A stretch of DNA of 64,000 bases from Salinarchaeum sp. Harcht-Bsk1 (GCF_000403645.1 NC_021313.1:2065014-2129013), one strand, 5' to 3'. Shown: positions 42,093 through 52,158, counted from the first letter of the stretch. A program made the numbers and translations. The notes: a model not told the origin generated them from the sequence alone.

Positions 42093-44954
42093 CTACCAGG
42101 TCACGACGGTTTCGCCCTCGGGGCCGTGCTCCTTGACGGAGAGCATCTCCTCGCGGGCCGCCTGCCTCGACGGGTGCGGCTCGACCGATTCCGCGAGCGA
42201 GCGGCCGTTCTCGTCGACGAGGCGCCAGATCCAGCCGCCGCCGCGCTCGTGGAACTCGAAGGCCGCTTCGTCGATCTCGAGGATGCTCGCCTGCCCGACG
42301 ACGTCCTTGGATTCGTCGATCGCCGTGGTCACGTCGTCCCGAACCTCGTAGTTCGCGGCGCTGACGGCGCGGACCCGCTCGCGCTCGTCGAGGAGGCGCC
42401 AGGCCCAGCCGTCGGTCTCGTCACGGTGGAGTTCGAAGGCGAGCGTATCGAACTCGAGCGTCCCGGCGTCGGGCGCGCGGGACTGGACGTCTTCGACCGC
42501 CTCGACGGCGGCGTGCTGGCTCTCGTAGCGCTCCGCGGAGACCGCCACTGGTTCGCGGTTCGCGTCGAGGAGCCGCCAACCCCACCCGTCGTCGGTCTCG
42601 TCGACCCAGATCACGCCGTCGCCGAGTTCGAACACCGGCGCGTCGGCGGCGCCGTCGATGACGGCGTGGGCGTCCGTGAGCGCCGAGCCGCGGTCCTCGT
42701 AGGTCCGGTCGCCCGTCGCGACGGCCTCGCGGTCGCGGTCGATGAGTCGCCAGTGCCAGCCGCCGCCGTTGCGGAGCTGGAGCGTGAGCGCGCCGATCTG
42801 GTCGACCTCCGCGCCGTCGCCGGCCTCCCTGACGTCAGCGATCGCCGCGACGGCGTCGTCGCGGGTCGGGTAGCGCTCGGTGCCCTCCGCGAGGATCGTG
42901 CCGTCGGTGTCGACGAGCCACCAGTCCCAGACGTCGGCCTCGACGTCGGTCGAGAGCTGGAAGATCGCGGTCTCCATCCCGCGGACCCTGGCGTCCTCGA
43001 GGTTCTCGGTGAGGAAGTCGACGGCGTCACGTGCGGATGCTCGCGAGGGATGGGTCTCCGCGCCCTCCGCGATCAGCTTCCCCGCCTCGTCGATGAGCCG
43101 CCAGGCGTACTCACCGGCGTCGGTCTTGTAGATCTCGAAGGCGGCGGTGTCGATCTCCAGCACCTCGGCGTCGGGTGCGTTCTCCTTCAGCGTCGTCATG
43201 CCGTCCATGACCTCCTCGCGGGAGCCGTACTCCTCGCCGGAGTCGGCCATCACCTGGCCGTCCTCGTCGATGAGCCGCCAGCGCCACTCGCCGCCGGACT
43301 CGTACTGCTGGAAGGCGGCCTGCTCGAACTCGATGAGGTCCGCCGCGAGGGCCTGCTCGCGAACGCGGCTCGCGGCCGACTCGGCGGCCTCGCTGTCCGC
43401 GAACGACTCCGTGCTGTCTGCGAGGAGCCGGCGATCCGCGGAGACGAGGCGCCAGTTCCAGGTTCGACCGCCGTCCCCGGCCGCTTCCGCGGCGTCGTCA
43501 CCGCCCGCCGCCACGCCGGGATTGGACTCGGGATAGACCTCGTAGTCCGCTCCCTCGACCTCGACGGTCTCGGCGTCGCCGACGACGGAGCGGGTTCGCT
43601 CGGCCCGCTGCTGGATGGTTCCGGCAGCGTCGACCGTCTCGTGACTCGTCGCGATCAGGTCGTCGGCGTCGTCGCGGAGCCGCCAGCGGTGGCCGTCGCC
43701 GACGGCGTACAGTTCGTACCCCGGCTGGCCACGCTGGATGATCGTCGCGTCGCCGACGCGCTCCGCGGCGTCGCTCGCGGCCTGTTCCGCGCTCCGGCGG
43801 GTCTCGTAGGCGGCCTCGCTGGTGACGAGCGCCCGGTCGTCGCGATCGACGATGCGCCAGTGCCAGCCGCCGTCGCCCGGCACCAGTTCGACGCCGACCT
43901 CGAACGCGAGGATGCGGCTGCCGTCGATGCCCTCGACGAACTGGTCGGTCGCGACCTCGGCGGCCGCCTCGTCGTCGTAGCCGCCCGGATCGGTCGCGAG
44001 GGGCTGCCGGCGGTCGTCGAGCAGCCGCCAGTGCCAGTCGCCGCGCTCGTCCTCGGAGACGTCGAACGCGGCCGAGCGAATCTCGATGACGTTCGCTCCC
44101 GGGATGGCCTCCTTGAGGAAGGTAACTGTGGATTCTGCCTCGTCCCGCGTCGCGGCGGGTTCGTCGCTGCGAGCGAGGACGCTGCCGTCGTCGCGCACGA
44201 GCGACCACCGCCAGCCACCCTCGTCGGTCTTGTAGAGCCGGAAGGCGGCGGTCGTGATCTCGAGCATCCCCGCGTCGCCGATCGTCTCCCGAACGTCGTC
44301 GATCGCCAGCCGTGCGTCGGTGTCCGACGGCGCGAGTTCCGCTGATTCACCGAGGGCGTCGCGTTGGATGATCCGCCAGGCCCAGTCGTTGCTGGGGTGT
44401 TCGAACACGGCGAAGAAGGCGTCCTCTTTCTCCTCGCCCAGCAGGACCGGCGAGGCGTCGGAGTCGATCCCGAGTTCGGGTTCGACGAGCAGTCCTTTCT
44501 CCCCGGTGATGACGGGGACGAGCACTGCGACGCCCGCGACGACGCCGACGCCGAGGCTGTAGACCGCGATGATGATCGGCGCGTAGTCCGTTCCCTGGTT
44601 GACGTTCCAGCTCCCGGGGTAGACGGTCCAGAACACCGGCATCGAGAGCAGCGCGACCGCCGCGCCGACCAGACTCGCCTGCATCGCGCGTCGCCTGACC
44701 GGGAGGAGTGTGACGATCCCGAGCAAGCCGAACACGCCGCCGGAGGCGGCGAGTACGATCGCGATTCGCCGGAGCGCCCAGTTCTGTCCCGACATGACGA
44801 CGCCGACCTCGTAGATGAGAAAGCCGAGGATCCCCGCGAGCGTGCCCATGAGGAACAGCCAGTAGCCGTACACGTCGCGTTTGGAGTCCGGTTCGCCGAC
44901 GTAGCGGTGATAGAGTTCGACGAGTTTCCCGTCCTGAATGTCAGATGCTGCCAT
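42093..44954 (-). CDS. Membrane protein with 13 tandem YegP/DUF1508-like repeats
   Basis: The 953-residue protein has four membrane helices in its first 150 residues (about 30-50, 62-82, 90-110, 125-150). The rest (about 175-953) is a run of about 13 units of 55-60 residues. Each has the YegP/DUF1508-like signature: a short strand ending A-F-x-hydrophobic, a W-x-W-R-L core (WRWSLV, WHWRLL, WNWRLV and so on), a D-x-G turn, S/T-x-E-x-Y and a helix. Single or double YegP domains are common small proteins; 13 in a row on a membrane anchor is striking. The array should be cytoplasmic if the N-terminus is inside. Function unknown. Confidence 0.88.
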   Translation of the reverse strand: MAASDIQDGKLVELYHRYVGEPDSKRDVYGYWLFLMGTLAGILGFLIYEVGVVMSGQNWALRRIAIVLAASGGVFGLLGIVTLLPVRRRAMQASLVGAAVALLSMPVFWTVYPGSWNVNQGTDYAPIIIAVYSLGVGVVAGVAVLVPVITGEKGLLVEPELGIDSDASPVLLGEEKEDAFFAVFEHPSNDWAWRIIQRDALGESAELAPSDTDARLAIDDVRETIGDAGMLEITTAAFRLYKTDEGGWRWSLVRDDGSVLARSDEPAATRDEAESTVTFLKEAIPGANVIEIRSAAFDVSEDERGDWHWRLLDDRRQPLATDPGGYDDEAAAEVATDQFVEGIDGSRILAFEVGVELVPGDGGWHWRIVDRDDRALVTSEAAYETRRSAEQAASDAAERVGDATIIQRGQPGYELYAVGDGHRWRLRDDADDLIATSHETVDAAGTIQQRAERTRSVVGDAETVEVEGADYEVYPESNPGVAAGGDDAAEAAGDGGRTWNWRLVSADRRLLADSTESFADSEAAESAASRVREQALAADLIEFEQAAFQQYESGGEWRWRLIDEDGQVMADSGEEYGSREEVMDGMTTLKENAPDAEVLEIDTAAFEIYKTDAGEYAWRLIDEAGKLIAEGAETHPSRASARDAVDFLTENLEDARVRGMETAIFQLSTDVEADVWDWWLVDTDGTILAEGTERYPTRDDAVAAIADVREAGDGAEVDQIGALTLQLRNGGGWHWRLIDRDREAVATGDRTYEDRGSALTDAHAVIDGAADAPVFELGDGVIWVDETDDGWGWRLLDANREPVAVSAERYESQHAAVEAVEDVQSRAPDAGTLEFDTLAFELHRDETDGWAWRLLDERERVRAVSAANYEVRDDVTTAIDESKDVVGQASILEIDEAAFEFHERGGGWIWRLVDENGRSLAESVEPHPSRQAAREEMLSVKEHGPEGETVVTW

Positions 44955-45174
44955 GGTGGGATGAAACGTGCTCCCACCGGGAGCATAAACCCCAGCACCT
45001 GTTTTCGTCCCGGCAATTCCACGAATACAACGCAGAAAACTACCCGAATGCTGTTGGAAGGAGTGGTCGTCGATATGGTGAACTGTTCGGGCAGCTTACG
45101 GAAAAACGGCCAGAAGCGTTATGAGATTCCGATCGATTTCGACCCGCGCTGACCCGTCGATTCAGCGAGTCGCG

Positions 45175-46005
45175 CTACCGTAACAGGCTCGCGCCAGCGG
45201 GATCGATCTCCGTCCGTTCCGCGTCGTAGCCCGCATCCGTGAGACCAGTTCCGAAGCAAAACACCGTCTCCCCCAGCATCGCCATCGACGCGTCCCCGCC
45301 GGCCTCGTTCGCGCCCTGGATCGCCTCCCCGACGTCGGGCGTCAGCAGCTCCGCCTCGCGGGCGAACCGGCGCGAAGCGAGCGCGAACGTCTCGACGGTC
45401 GGCTCGGAGCGCACGAGCTGGAGGCACTGTTCGCCGATTTCGCTGAGTTCCTCGGTGTCGCCATCGAGTACGTCAGCCGTCGAGAGTTCGTCCATTGCGA
45501 GGTACTCGACGGTCTCGCGGGCCGGAATGCGATCGAGGGATCCTTCGCCTGGTGCACCAGGCTCCGTTCGCAGGACGATGCCGCCCTTTGCCTGCGCGAC
45601 GACGTCGCCCAGCCCGGTGCCGGCCTTTACCTCCGCGCCGTGGGCCAGGGAGATCAGTTCGTTCTCCGAGTACTCGAGTTCGAAGGACTTCGCGGCGGCG
45701 AGCGCCGTCCCGAGCGCGGCCGCGCCCGAGACGCCGAAGCCACACCCCGGCGGGAGCGCGCTCTCGACGAGGACGGTCGCGTCGACGTCGAGGGCCTCCC
45801 GCACCCGCTCGACCGGCGCGATCGGTGCGCTCGTGTCGTCGAGGTAGGTCTCGCGGTCGCCGTACCGGACCGTCACCGTCACGCCGTCGGCGAGCGCGAT
45901 TCCGCCGCCCGTGGAGCCAGCCGCCATCGGGTCGTCGGCCTCGTGGACCGCGAAGAACCCGGTGACGTGGCCGGGGACGAACGCCGAGACCGCCTCGCCT
46001 GCCAT
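45175..46005 (-). CDS. Pantoate kinase (GHMP family, archaeal CoA pathway)
   Basis: The 276-residue GHMP kinase phosphorylates pantoate, the archaeal replacement for pantothenate kinase. It starts SAFVPGHVTGFFAVHEADDP, has a GSTGGGIAL turn, and the ATP-loop LPPGCGFGVSGAAALGTALA. The later GTGLGDVVAQAKGGIVLRT segment is also conserved. Its partner enzyme, 4-phosphopantoate--beta-alanine ligase, lies downstream beyond the YegP-repeat gene. ATG 46005 (MAGEAVSA) is the start that fits the family. The 220-bp gap downstream holds nothing recognisable. Confidence 0.94.
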   Translation of the reverse strand: MAGEAVSAFVPGHVTGFFAVHEADDPMAAGSTGGGIALADGVTVTVRYGDRETYLDDTSAPIAPVERVREALDVDATVLVESALPPGCGFGVSGAAALGTALAAAKSFELEYSENELISLAHGAEVKAGTGLGDVVAQAKGGIVLRTEPGAPGEGSLDRIPARETVEYLAMDELSTADVLDGDTEELSEIGEQCLQLVRSEPTVETFALASRRFAREAELLTPDVGEAIQGANEAGGDASMAMLGETVFCFGTGLTDAGYDAERTEIDPAGASLLR

Positions 46006-46095
46006 GCGGGTGCCTTGGAGTCCTCCCAAAAACCGGTTTCGGCCTATCATCGGGTGCTGTGACAACTGATGAACCAATTGAAACCGCGACCGCCT

Positions 46096-46378
46096 TCGGA
46101 AGCCCTCTCCCGCTCGCCGCACCTAACTCGCTGCGCGCTTCGCTCGGCCTTCGGCCTCGCTTCAGTGCTTACTTCGTTACGTGCGGCGAGCGGTCGGCCC
46201 CTTCCGGAGCCCCACCCGGAGACTTTGTTCAGTTGAGCGACGACGTGGGGATTCCGGCTGCGTTCCGCGTCGGGAATCCGGCCTGCTACAGCCCGTTCGA
46301 CGATCCACAGCACGTTGCGACCGATCCATACGCACCGGGTGGGACTGGAAAGGGCCGACGAGCGGGAGGGGCTTCCGA
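46096..46378. repeat. Interspersed hairpin repeat pair, copy D
   Basis: The left hairpin (46096-46217) has GGAAGCCC...CCCTTCC ends and a perfect 13-bp inner stem, CCGCTCGCCGCAC with GTGCGGCGAGCGG, unlike copies A-C in sequence. The right element (46334-46378) is a minimal 45-bp version: CGGGTGGGACTGGAAAGGGCC joined almost directly to GCGGGAGGGGCTTCC. The spacer between them (46218-46333) is not like that in copies A and B. This occupies most of the 420-bp gap between pantoate kinase and dUTPase; no gene is seen in it. Confidence 0.85.
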
Positions 46379-46425
46379 GCGGTTTGCTGCGGTCAAGTCG
46401 TCAAAATCGGCAACGACGTTCGAAT

Positions 46426-46896
46426 TCAGTCCAGACGCTCGCCCTGGTAGGACCCGTCGTAGAGGCCCTCGTGATCGGCAGCAGCGAGGACGATCTGGCC
46501 GAAGCGAGCGCCCTGCTCGATCTCGATGGGATGGGTGACCTGCAGCAGGCCCTCCCCTTTGCCCTCGTAGCCGGCGTCCCAGACGGCGGTCTCGAGGGTG
46601 GTGCCGTTGCGCATCAGCGACGACCGCGGGAGGATGAAGCCGACGTGCTCCTCGGGAATCCCGACGGTCTCGGTGTAGCGGACGACGTAGCCGCCGGGGT
46701 CGAGGTGGAAGACGCGATCCTCGCCCTCGGGTTCGATCTCGGTCCGCTCGGCCACCGTCTTGCCGTCGCGGCCGATCCGTCCGACTTCGTTCGGTTCGAG
46801 CACGGCATCCAGGGTGAGATCGACCCCGTTGGGCTGGACCTGCTCCTCGTCGATCGGGCGGATGTGGTCGGCGACGAACGCGCCGGAGCGGAACAT
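46426..46896 (-). CDS. dut: dUTPase of the dCTP-deaminase fold (archaeal Dut)
   Basis: The 156-residue protein belongs to the trimeric dUTPase/dCTP-deaminase fold. Landmarks are QPNGVDLTLD (about 20-29), the substrate-binding PRSSLMRNGTTL and the later VWDAGYEGKGEGLLQV. Length and the lack of the deaminase-specific segment favour dUTP hydrolysis, which keeps uracil out of DNA and supplies dUMP. A bifunctional deaminase/dUTPase cannot be excluded. ATG 46896 (MFRSGAF) is the family start. Confidence 0.9.
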   Translation of the reverse strand: MFRSGAFVADHIRPIDEEQVQPNGVDLTLDAVLEPNEVGRIGRDGKTVAERTEIEPEGEDRVFHLDPGGYVVRYTETVGIPEEHVGFILPRSSLMRNGTTLETAVWDAGYEGKGEGLLQVTHPIEIEQGARFGQIVLAAADHEGLYDGSYQGERLD

Positions 46897-47045
46897 GGGT
46901 GGTCGTGGTTCGGGGCCGGGCAAGTGCGTTTCGGGCTGGCCGGGCCGCACGGGCCCGATCGCCAGCGGACGCCCGAACTGGGCGCTGGCAATACTGGCCT
47001 CAACAAACGGGGTTCCGAACGGATGTACACGGCTATCTCGCGGGA

Positions 47046-47052
47046 TTTATAC
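47046..47052 (+). promoter_or_regulatory. Aconitase TATA box
   Basis: TTTATAC lies 27-33 nt before ATG 47079. Confidence 0.75.
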
Positions 47053-47078
47053 CCGCGGGGAGACGAGATCCGTCCGCT

Positions 47079-49052
47079 ATGGGACAAACTCTCACCGAGA
47101 AAATTCTCGATGACCACCTCGTCGAGGGCGAGCTGACGCCCGGCGAGGAGATCGGTATCGAGATCGACCAGGTCCTGACCCAGGACACGACGGGGACGAT
47201 GGTGTGGCTGCAGTTCGAGGCGATGGGCCTTGACGAGGTCCAGACCGAGATCGCTGCCCAGTACTGCGACCACCAGACATACCAGTTCGACTTCAAGAAC
47301 ACCGACGACCACCGCTTCCTGCGCTCTGCGGCCGGTACCTACGGCGCGTACTTCTCTCGCCCCGGCAACGGCATCTGTCACAACGTCCACCGCGAGAACT
47401 TCGCGGCGCCCGGCAAGACGATGCTCGGATCGGACTCCCACACGCCGACGCCCGGCGGGCTCGGCGAGCTCGCCATCGGCGCCGGCGGTATCGACGTCAC
47501 CGTCGCGATGGGCGGCGCGCCCTACTACATCGAGATGCCCGAGGTCCACAGCGTTCGCCTCGAGGGCGAGCTGCCCGAGTGGGCGACCGCGAAGGACGTC
47601 ATTCTCGAGCTCCTCCGACGGCTGTCCGTAAAGGGCGGCGTCGGCAAGGTGCTCGAGTACACCGGTCCCGGCGTCGAGACCCTGTCCGCGCCCGAGCGGA
47701 TGACGATCACCAACATGGGCACGGAGCTGGGTGCTACGTCGTCGATCTTCCCGACGGACGAGCGCACCCGCGAGTACCTCGAGAAGGTCGACCGCGAGGA
47801 GGAGTTCGTGGAGCTCCAGCCCGACGACGACGCGGAGTACGCCGACGAGATCGTCGTCGACCTGTCGGATCTCGAGCCGCTCATCGCCGAGCCCTCGATG
47901 CCCGACAACGTCGTCCCCGTTCGCGAGGTTGCGGGCCAGGACGTCGACCAGGTCATGGTCGGCTCCTGTACGAACGGCGCCTTCGCCGACATCCTGCCCG
48001 CCGCGAAGATGCTCGAGGGCCGCGAGGTCAACATGACGACCGAGATGATCGTCGCACCCGGCTCCAAGCAGGCCTCGGAGATGCTGGCCCGGCAGGGCTG
48101 GGTCGCCGAGATGATGGCCGCCGGCGTGAACTTCTCGGAAGCCACCTGCGGTGCGTGTATCGGCATCGGTCACGTGCCCGCCTCCGACTCCGTCTCGCTG
48201 CGGACCTTCAACCGCAACTTCGAGGGTCGCTCCGGCATCGAGGACGACAACGTCTACCTCTGTAGCCCCGAGGTCGCGACCGCAGCGGCGATCAAGGGCG
48301 AAATCGTCGATCCCCGGGACCTCGCCGACGAACTCGGCGACCTCGAGGACCCCGGCTTCGAGCTCCCCGAGGAGTACACCGGCTCCAAGACCGACCTCAT
48401 CACGCCGGACGAGGCCCCCGACGACGAACTGGTCAAGGGTCCCAACATCGGCGACGTGCCGATCAAGGACGCGCTCGAGGCCGACATCGACGGTCCGGCC
48501 ATCCTGAAGATGGGCGACAACATCACGACCGACCACATCATCCCTGCGACCCAGGACATCCTGATGTACCGGTCGAACATCGACAAGCTCTCGGAGTTCA
48601 CCCTCTCCCGCGTCGACGACACCTTCGCCGACCGCGCGGCCGCCGCCGACGGCGGCTGGCTCGTCGCCGGCGAGAACTACGGGCAGGGCTCCTCCCGCGA
48701 GCACGCCGCGATGTGCCCGATGTACCTCGGGATCGAGGGCGTCCTCGCACAGAGCTTCGCCCGGATCCACCGCGCGAACCTCTTCAACTTCGGCCTCGTC
48801 CCGCTGCTGATCGACGAGGACACCTACGAGCAGATCGAGCAGGGCGACGACATCGCAGTCGTCGACGACGTCCACGAGGGCGTCGCCTCCGGCAAGGAGG
48901 AGTTCACCATCCGCGTGAACGACGACTGGGAGGCCACCGCGACCCTCGACGCCTCCGAACGCGAGCGCGCCATGCTCGCCGCCGGCGGCAAACTCGCCTG
49001 GACGAAGCAGCAGGCCGAGGGCGGCTCCGGTGCGGCGCCTGCTGACGACTAG
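47079..49052 (+). CDS. acn: Aconitate hydratase
   Basis: The 657-residue TCA-cycle enzyme interconverts citrate and isocitrate. The 4Fe-4S cysteines are in VGSCTNGAF and EATCGACIGIG. Substrate-site segments include GSDSHTPTPGGLG near the N-terminus and GENYGQGSSREHAA in the swivel domain. It is shorter than AcnA/IRP and resembles mitochondrial-type aconitase, as usual in haloarchaea. It has a leaderless promoter. Right after the TAG begins a T-run plus hairpin element shared with EF-2. Confidence 0.97.
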   Translation: MGQTLTEKILDDHLVEGELTPGEEIGIEIDQVLTQDTTGTMVWLQFEAMGLDEVQTEIAAQYCDHQTYQFDFKNTDDHRFLRSAAGTYGAYFSRPGNGICHNVHRENFAAPGKTMLGSDSHTPTPGGLGELAIGAGGIDVTVAMGGAPYYIEMPEVHSVRLEGELPEWATAKDVILELLRRLSVKGGVGKVLEYTGPGVETLSAPERMTITNMGTELGATSSIFPTDERTREYLEKVDREEEFVELQPDDDAEYADEIVVDLSDLEPLIAEPSMPDNVVPVREVAGQDVDQVMVGSCTNGAFADILPAAKMLEGREVNMTTEMIVAPGSKQASEMLARQGWVAEMMAAGVNFSEATCGACIGIGHVPASDSVSLRTFNRNFEGRSGIEDDNVYLCSPEVATAAAIKGEIVDPRDLADELGDLEDPGFELPEEYTGSKTDLITPDEAPDDELVKGPNIGDVPIKDALEADIDGPAILKMGDNITTDHIIPATQDILMYRSNIDKLSEFTLSRVDDTFADRAAAADGGWLVAGENYGQGSSREHAAMCPMYLGIEGVLAQSFARIHRANLFNFGLVPLLIDEDTYEQIEQGDDIAVVDDVHEGVASGKEEFTIRVNDDWEATATLDASERERAMLAAGGKLAWTKQQAEGGSGAAPADD

Positions 49053-49135
49053 CCACCTTTTTTCTCGTCGGGTGTCCTCGGCCGCTCTCCGAGCGGCCTG
49101 CGGGCACCGCTCCTCGAAAAATCTGGACCAAAAAC
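49053..49135 (+). terminator. Post-stop T-run/hairpin element, copy T1
   Basis: Five bases after the aconitase stop come TTTTTT (49058-49063), then CTCGTCGGGTGTCCTC, a GC stem-loop GGCCGCTC-TCC-GAGCGGCC, then CGGGCACCGCTCCTCGAAAAA. The arms (TTTTTTC/GAAAAA; GGTGTCC/GGGCACC) form one long imperfect hairpin. The convergent gene ends at 49230, so the element could stop transcription from both sides. More GC hairpins follow to about 49225. Confidence 0.8.
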
Positions 49136-49229
49136 GGCCGCGACTCAGTCGCTGCGCTCCCTCGTCGCGGTGAACCGCTCGCTCCGCTCGCGCACGATTT
49201 GCTGCTGCTCGGGCAGCGACCGCAACTAT

Positions 49230-49619
49230 CTAGCTCTCCTCCAGCGCCTCCTCGTACTTCGGCCGTCGGTAGAGGAAGACGAGGTTCGCGAGCAGGACCG
49301 ACCCCACCACGACGAGGATGCCGGCGCCAATCCGGCCGAGTTCCACGACGACGGTTACCCAGGCGAGCGTCAGTCCGAGCGCCGTCCCGAGGCCGGCCGC
49401 CCACAGGAAGTCCCGGATCCGGGCCTCGACGGGCCGAACCTGGTGGTAGACCCAGCCCTCGCCCGCACCAGCGGAGCCGTCGACGACGAGGAAGACGCCG
49501 GCACCGAGGCCGGCGCCGACCGCGAGCGCGTACCGGAGCGGGACGACCTGGAACAGTCCGAACGAAACACCAGCCGCGAGCCCGATGCCGGCAACCGCAG
49601 CGAGAAGTCGACGGAGCAC
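49230..49619 (-). CDS. Small haloarchaeal membrane protein
   Basis: The 129-residue protein has four membrane helices, with a short charged loop (EGWVYHQVRPVEARIRDF) and a Glu-rich C-terminus (YEEALEES). GTG 49619 (VLRRLLAAV) is preferred because an AT-rich AAAGATTACC lies about 30 nt upstream; the longer frame has only a TTG start at 49682. Function unknown. It converges with aconitase across the T1 hairpin region. Confidence 0.65.
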   Translation of the reverse strand: MLRRLLAAVAGIGLAAGVSFGLFQVVPLRYALAVGAGLGAGVFLVVDGSAGAGEGWVYHQVRPVEARIRDFLWAAGLGTALGLTLAWVTVVVELGRIGAGILVVVGSVLLANLVFLYRRPKYEEALEES

Positions 49620-49730
49620 AGTCGTCGGATCGGAGTGGTCTGCAGGTAATCTTTCTGGTCGTGGCGTGCAATCGATTACCAATCGAGAGCTTCGCGGGCT
49701 GACGCCCGGCTCCGCGGCGTATCACTACCC

Positions 49731-49736
49731 TTTTGA
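49731..49736 (+). promoter_or_regulatory. EF-2 TATA-like box
   Basis: TTTTGA lies 25-30 nt before ATG 49761. Confidence 0.6.
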
Positions 49737-49760
49737 CCCCGCTACCGATAGCAGTCTGCA

Positions 49761-51953
49761 ATGGGACGCCGCAAGAAGATCGTCCAACAGTGCGAGCGGC
49801 TGATGGACAATCCGGAGCAGATCCGGAACATCGCCATCGCCGCCCACGTGGACCACGGCAAGACGACACTCACTGACAATCTCCTCGCTGGCGCGGGCAT
49901 GATCTCCGACGAGACCGCCGGCGAGCAGCTCGCGATGGACACCGAGGAGGACGAGCAAGAGCGTGGGATCACCATCGACGCGGCGAACGTCTCGATGACC
50001 CACGAGTACGAGGACGAGGATTACCTCATCAACCTCATCGACACCCCCGGCCACGTCGACTTCGGTGGCGACGTCACCCGCGCGATGCGCGCGGTCGACG
50101 GTGCGCTGGTGGTCGTCGACGCCGTCGAGGGCGCGATGCCCCAGACGGAGACGGTGCTCCGGCAGGCACTCCGCGAGGGCGTCAAGCCCACGCTGTTCAT
50201 CAACAAGGTCGACCGCCTCATCTCCGAGCTCCAGGAGGGGCCCGAGGAGATGCAGGAGCGCCTGCTCGCGGTCATCCGCGACGTCAACGAGCTCATCCGC
50301 GGGATGACCGAGGAGATGGACGACATCGACGAGGACTGGACCGTCGGCGTCGAGGACGGCACCGTCGGCTTCGGCTCCGCCCTCTACAAGTGGGGCGTCT
50401 CGATGCCCTCGATGCAGCGCACTGGGATGGACTTCGGCGACATCATCGACCTCGAGCGCGCCGACAAGCGCCAGGAGCTCCACGAGAAGACGCCCCTGGC
50501 GGACGTCGTGCTCGACATGGTCTGTGAGCACTTCCCGAACCCGATCGACGCCCAGCCCCACCGCATTCCCCGGGTCTGGCGCGGCGATCCCGAATCCGAG
50601 CTCGCGGGCACGATGCGCGACGTCGACCCCGAGGGCGAAGTGGTCTTCATGGTCACTGACATCGGCGTCGACCCCCACGCCGGCGAGATCGCGACCGGTC
50701 GCGTCTTCTCCGGGACCCTCGAGGAGGGCCAGGAGCTGTACGTCTCCGGAACCGCGGGCAAGAACCGCGTCCAGAGCGTCGGCCTCTTCATGGGTGACGA
50801 GCGCGAGGAAGTGGATCGCGTCCCCGCGGGGAACATCGCCTCCGTCACGGGCCTGCCCGACGCGATCGCCGGCTCGACGGTCTCCTCCGTCGAGATGACG
50901 CCGTTCGAGAGCGTCGACCACATCTCCGAGCCGGTCATCACGAAGGCGGTCGAGGCCAAGAGCATGGACGACCTGCCGAAGCTCATCGAGACGCTGCGTC
51001 AGGTCTCCAAGGAGGACCCGACGATCCAGATCGAGATCAACGAGGACACCGGCGAGCACCTCATCTCCGGGCAGGGCGAACTCCACCTCGAGGTCCAGAC
51101 CCAGCGCATCGAGCGCAACCAGGGGATTCCGGTCAAGACCGGCGAGCCGATCGTCGTCTTCCGCGAGGCGCCCCAGCAGCCCACCGACGGCGAGGTCGAG
51201 GGGATCTCCCCGAACCGCCACAACCGCTTCTACATCTCCGTCGAACCCCTCGACCAGGAACTCATCGACGCGCTGAAGAAGGGCGAAGTGTCGATGGACA
51301 TGCCCGAGCAGGAGCGCCGTGAAGCCCTGCAGGACGCCGGCATGGACAAGGACACCTCCCAGAACGTCGAGGAGATCCACGGCGCCAACATCTTCGTCGA
51401 CGACACGAAGGGGATCCAGCACCTCAACGAGACGATGGAACTCGTCATCGAGGGCCTCGAAGAGGCGCTCGACGAGGGGCCACTCGCGGGCGAGCCCGTC
51501 GAGGGCGCGCTCCTGCGCCTCCACGACGCCCGCCTCCACGAGGACACCATCCACCGCGGTCCCGCGCAGGTCATCCCCGCGGTCCGGAACGCAGTCCACC
51601 GCGCCCTGATCCACACCGAGATCCGCCTCCTCGAGCCGATCCAGGAGGTCCGCATCGACGTGCCCAACGACCACATGGGCGCCGCCTCCGGCGAGATCCA
51701 GGGCCGTCGCGGCCGCGTCGACGACATGTACCAGGAGGGTGACCTCATGGTCGTCGAGGGCGTCGCGCCCGTCGACGAGATGATCGGCTTCTCCAGCGAC
51801 ATCCGCTCCGCGACCGAGGGCCGAGCGTCCTGGAACACCGAGAACGCCGGCTTCCGCGTGCTGGCCGACAACCTCCAGCGCGACATCATCGGTGAGATTC
51901 GCGAGCGCAAGGGCATGAAGGAGGAGCTACCCGAGGGCGTCGACTACATCTAA
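49761..51953 (+). CDS. fusA: Translation elongation factor 2 (aEF-2)
   Basis: The 730-residue GTPase moves tRNA and mRNA through the ribosome. The G1 motif is AHVDHGKT (28-35), the G3 motif DTPGHVDF and the G4 motif NKVD. H598, in [15 protein letters not shown], is the histidine modified to diphthamide in archaea and eukaryotes. Length and all domains are normal. It has a leaderless promoter, and its stop is followed at 5 bp by the T2 T-run/hairpin element. Confidence 0.98.
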   Translation: MGRRKKIVQQCERLMDNPEQIRNIAIAAHVDHGKTTLTDNLLAGAGMISDETAGEQLAMDTEEDEQERGITIDAANVSMTHEYEDEDYLINLIDTPGHVDFGGDVTRAMRAVDGALVVVDAVEGAMPQTETVLRQALREGVKPTLFINKVDRLISELQEGPEEMQERLLAVIRDVNELIRGMTEEMDDIDEDWTVGVEDGTVGFGSALYKWGVSMPSMQRTGMDFGDIIDLERADKRQELHEKTPLADVVLDMVCEHFPNPIDAQPHRIPRVWRGDPESELAGTMRDVDPEGEVVFMVTDIGVDPHAGEIATGRVFSGTLEEGQELYVSGTAGKNRVQSVGLFMGDEREEVDRVPAGNIASVTGLPDAIAGSTVSSVEMTPFESVDHISEPVITKAVEAKSMDDLPKLIETLRQVSKEDPTIQIEINEDTGEHLISGQGELHLEVQTQRIERNQGIPVKTGEPIVVFREAPQQPTDGEVEGISPNRHNRFYISVEPLDQELIDALKKGEVSMDMPEQERREALQDAGMDKDTSQNVEEIHGANIFVDDTKGIQHLNETMELVIEGLEEALDEGPLAGEPVEGALLRLHDARLHEDTIHRGPAQVIPAVRNAVHRALIHTEIRLLEPIQEVRIDVPNDHMGAASGEIQGRRGRVDDMYQEGDLMVVEGVAPVDEMIGFSSDIRSATEGRASWNTENAGFRVLADNLQRDIIGEIRERKGMKEELPEGVDYI

Positions 51954-51956
51954 GGA

Positions 51957-52035
51957 CCTTTTTTCTCGTCGGGTGTCCTCGCGCGCCGAAGGCGCGCTGC
52001 GGGCACCACTCCTCGAAAAAATCTCCGCCAAAAAA
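51957..52035 (+). terminator. Post-stop T-run/hairpin element, copy T2
   Basis: TAA-GGACC-TTTTTT, then CTCGTCGGGTGTCCTC, a GC stem GCGCGCC-GAA-GGCGCGC, and CGGGCACCACTCCTCGAAAAAA. The frame matches T1 base for base outside the variable GC stem. Three more GC hairpins follow to about 52130 (for example GCGGGAG/CTCCCGC and CCGCCAGC/GCTGGCGG). The VOC gene converges from 52159. Confidence 0.8.
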
Positions 52036-52158
52036 CACCGCGGGAGCACAGCTCCCGCGAGTCCTCGCTCACGTTGCTCGCGAGGAGGCCGCCAGCGAGG
52101 AGCTCCGCTCCGAGCTGGCGGTGGATTGCGTTGTGCAAACCGCAACTGCTCCGCGCCG

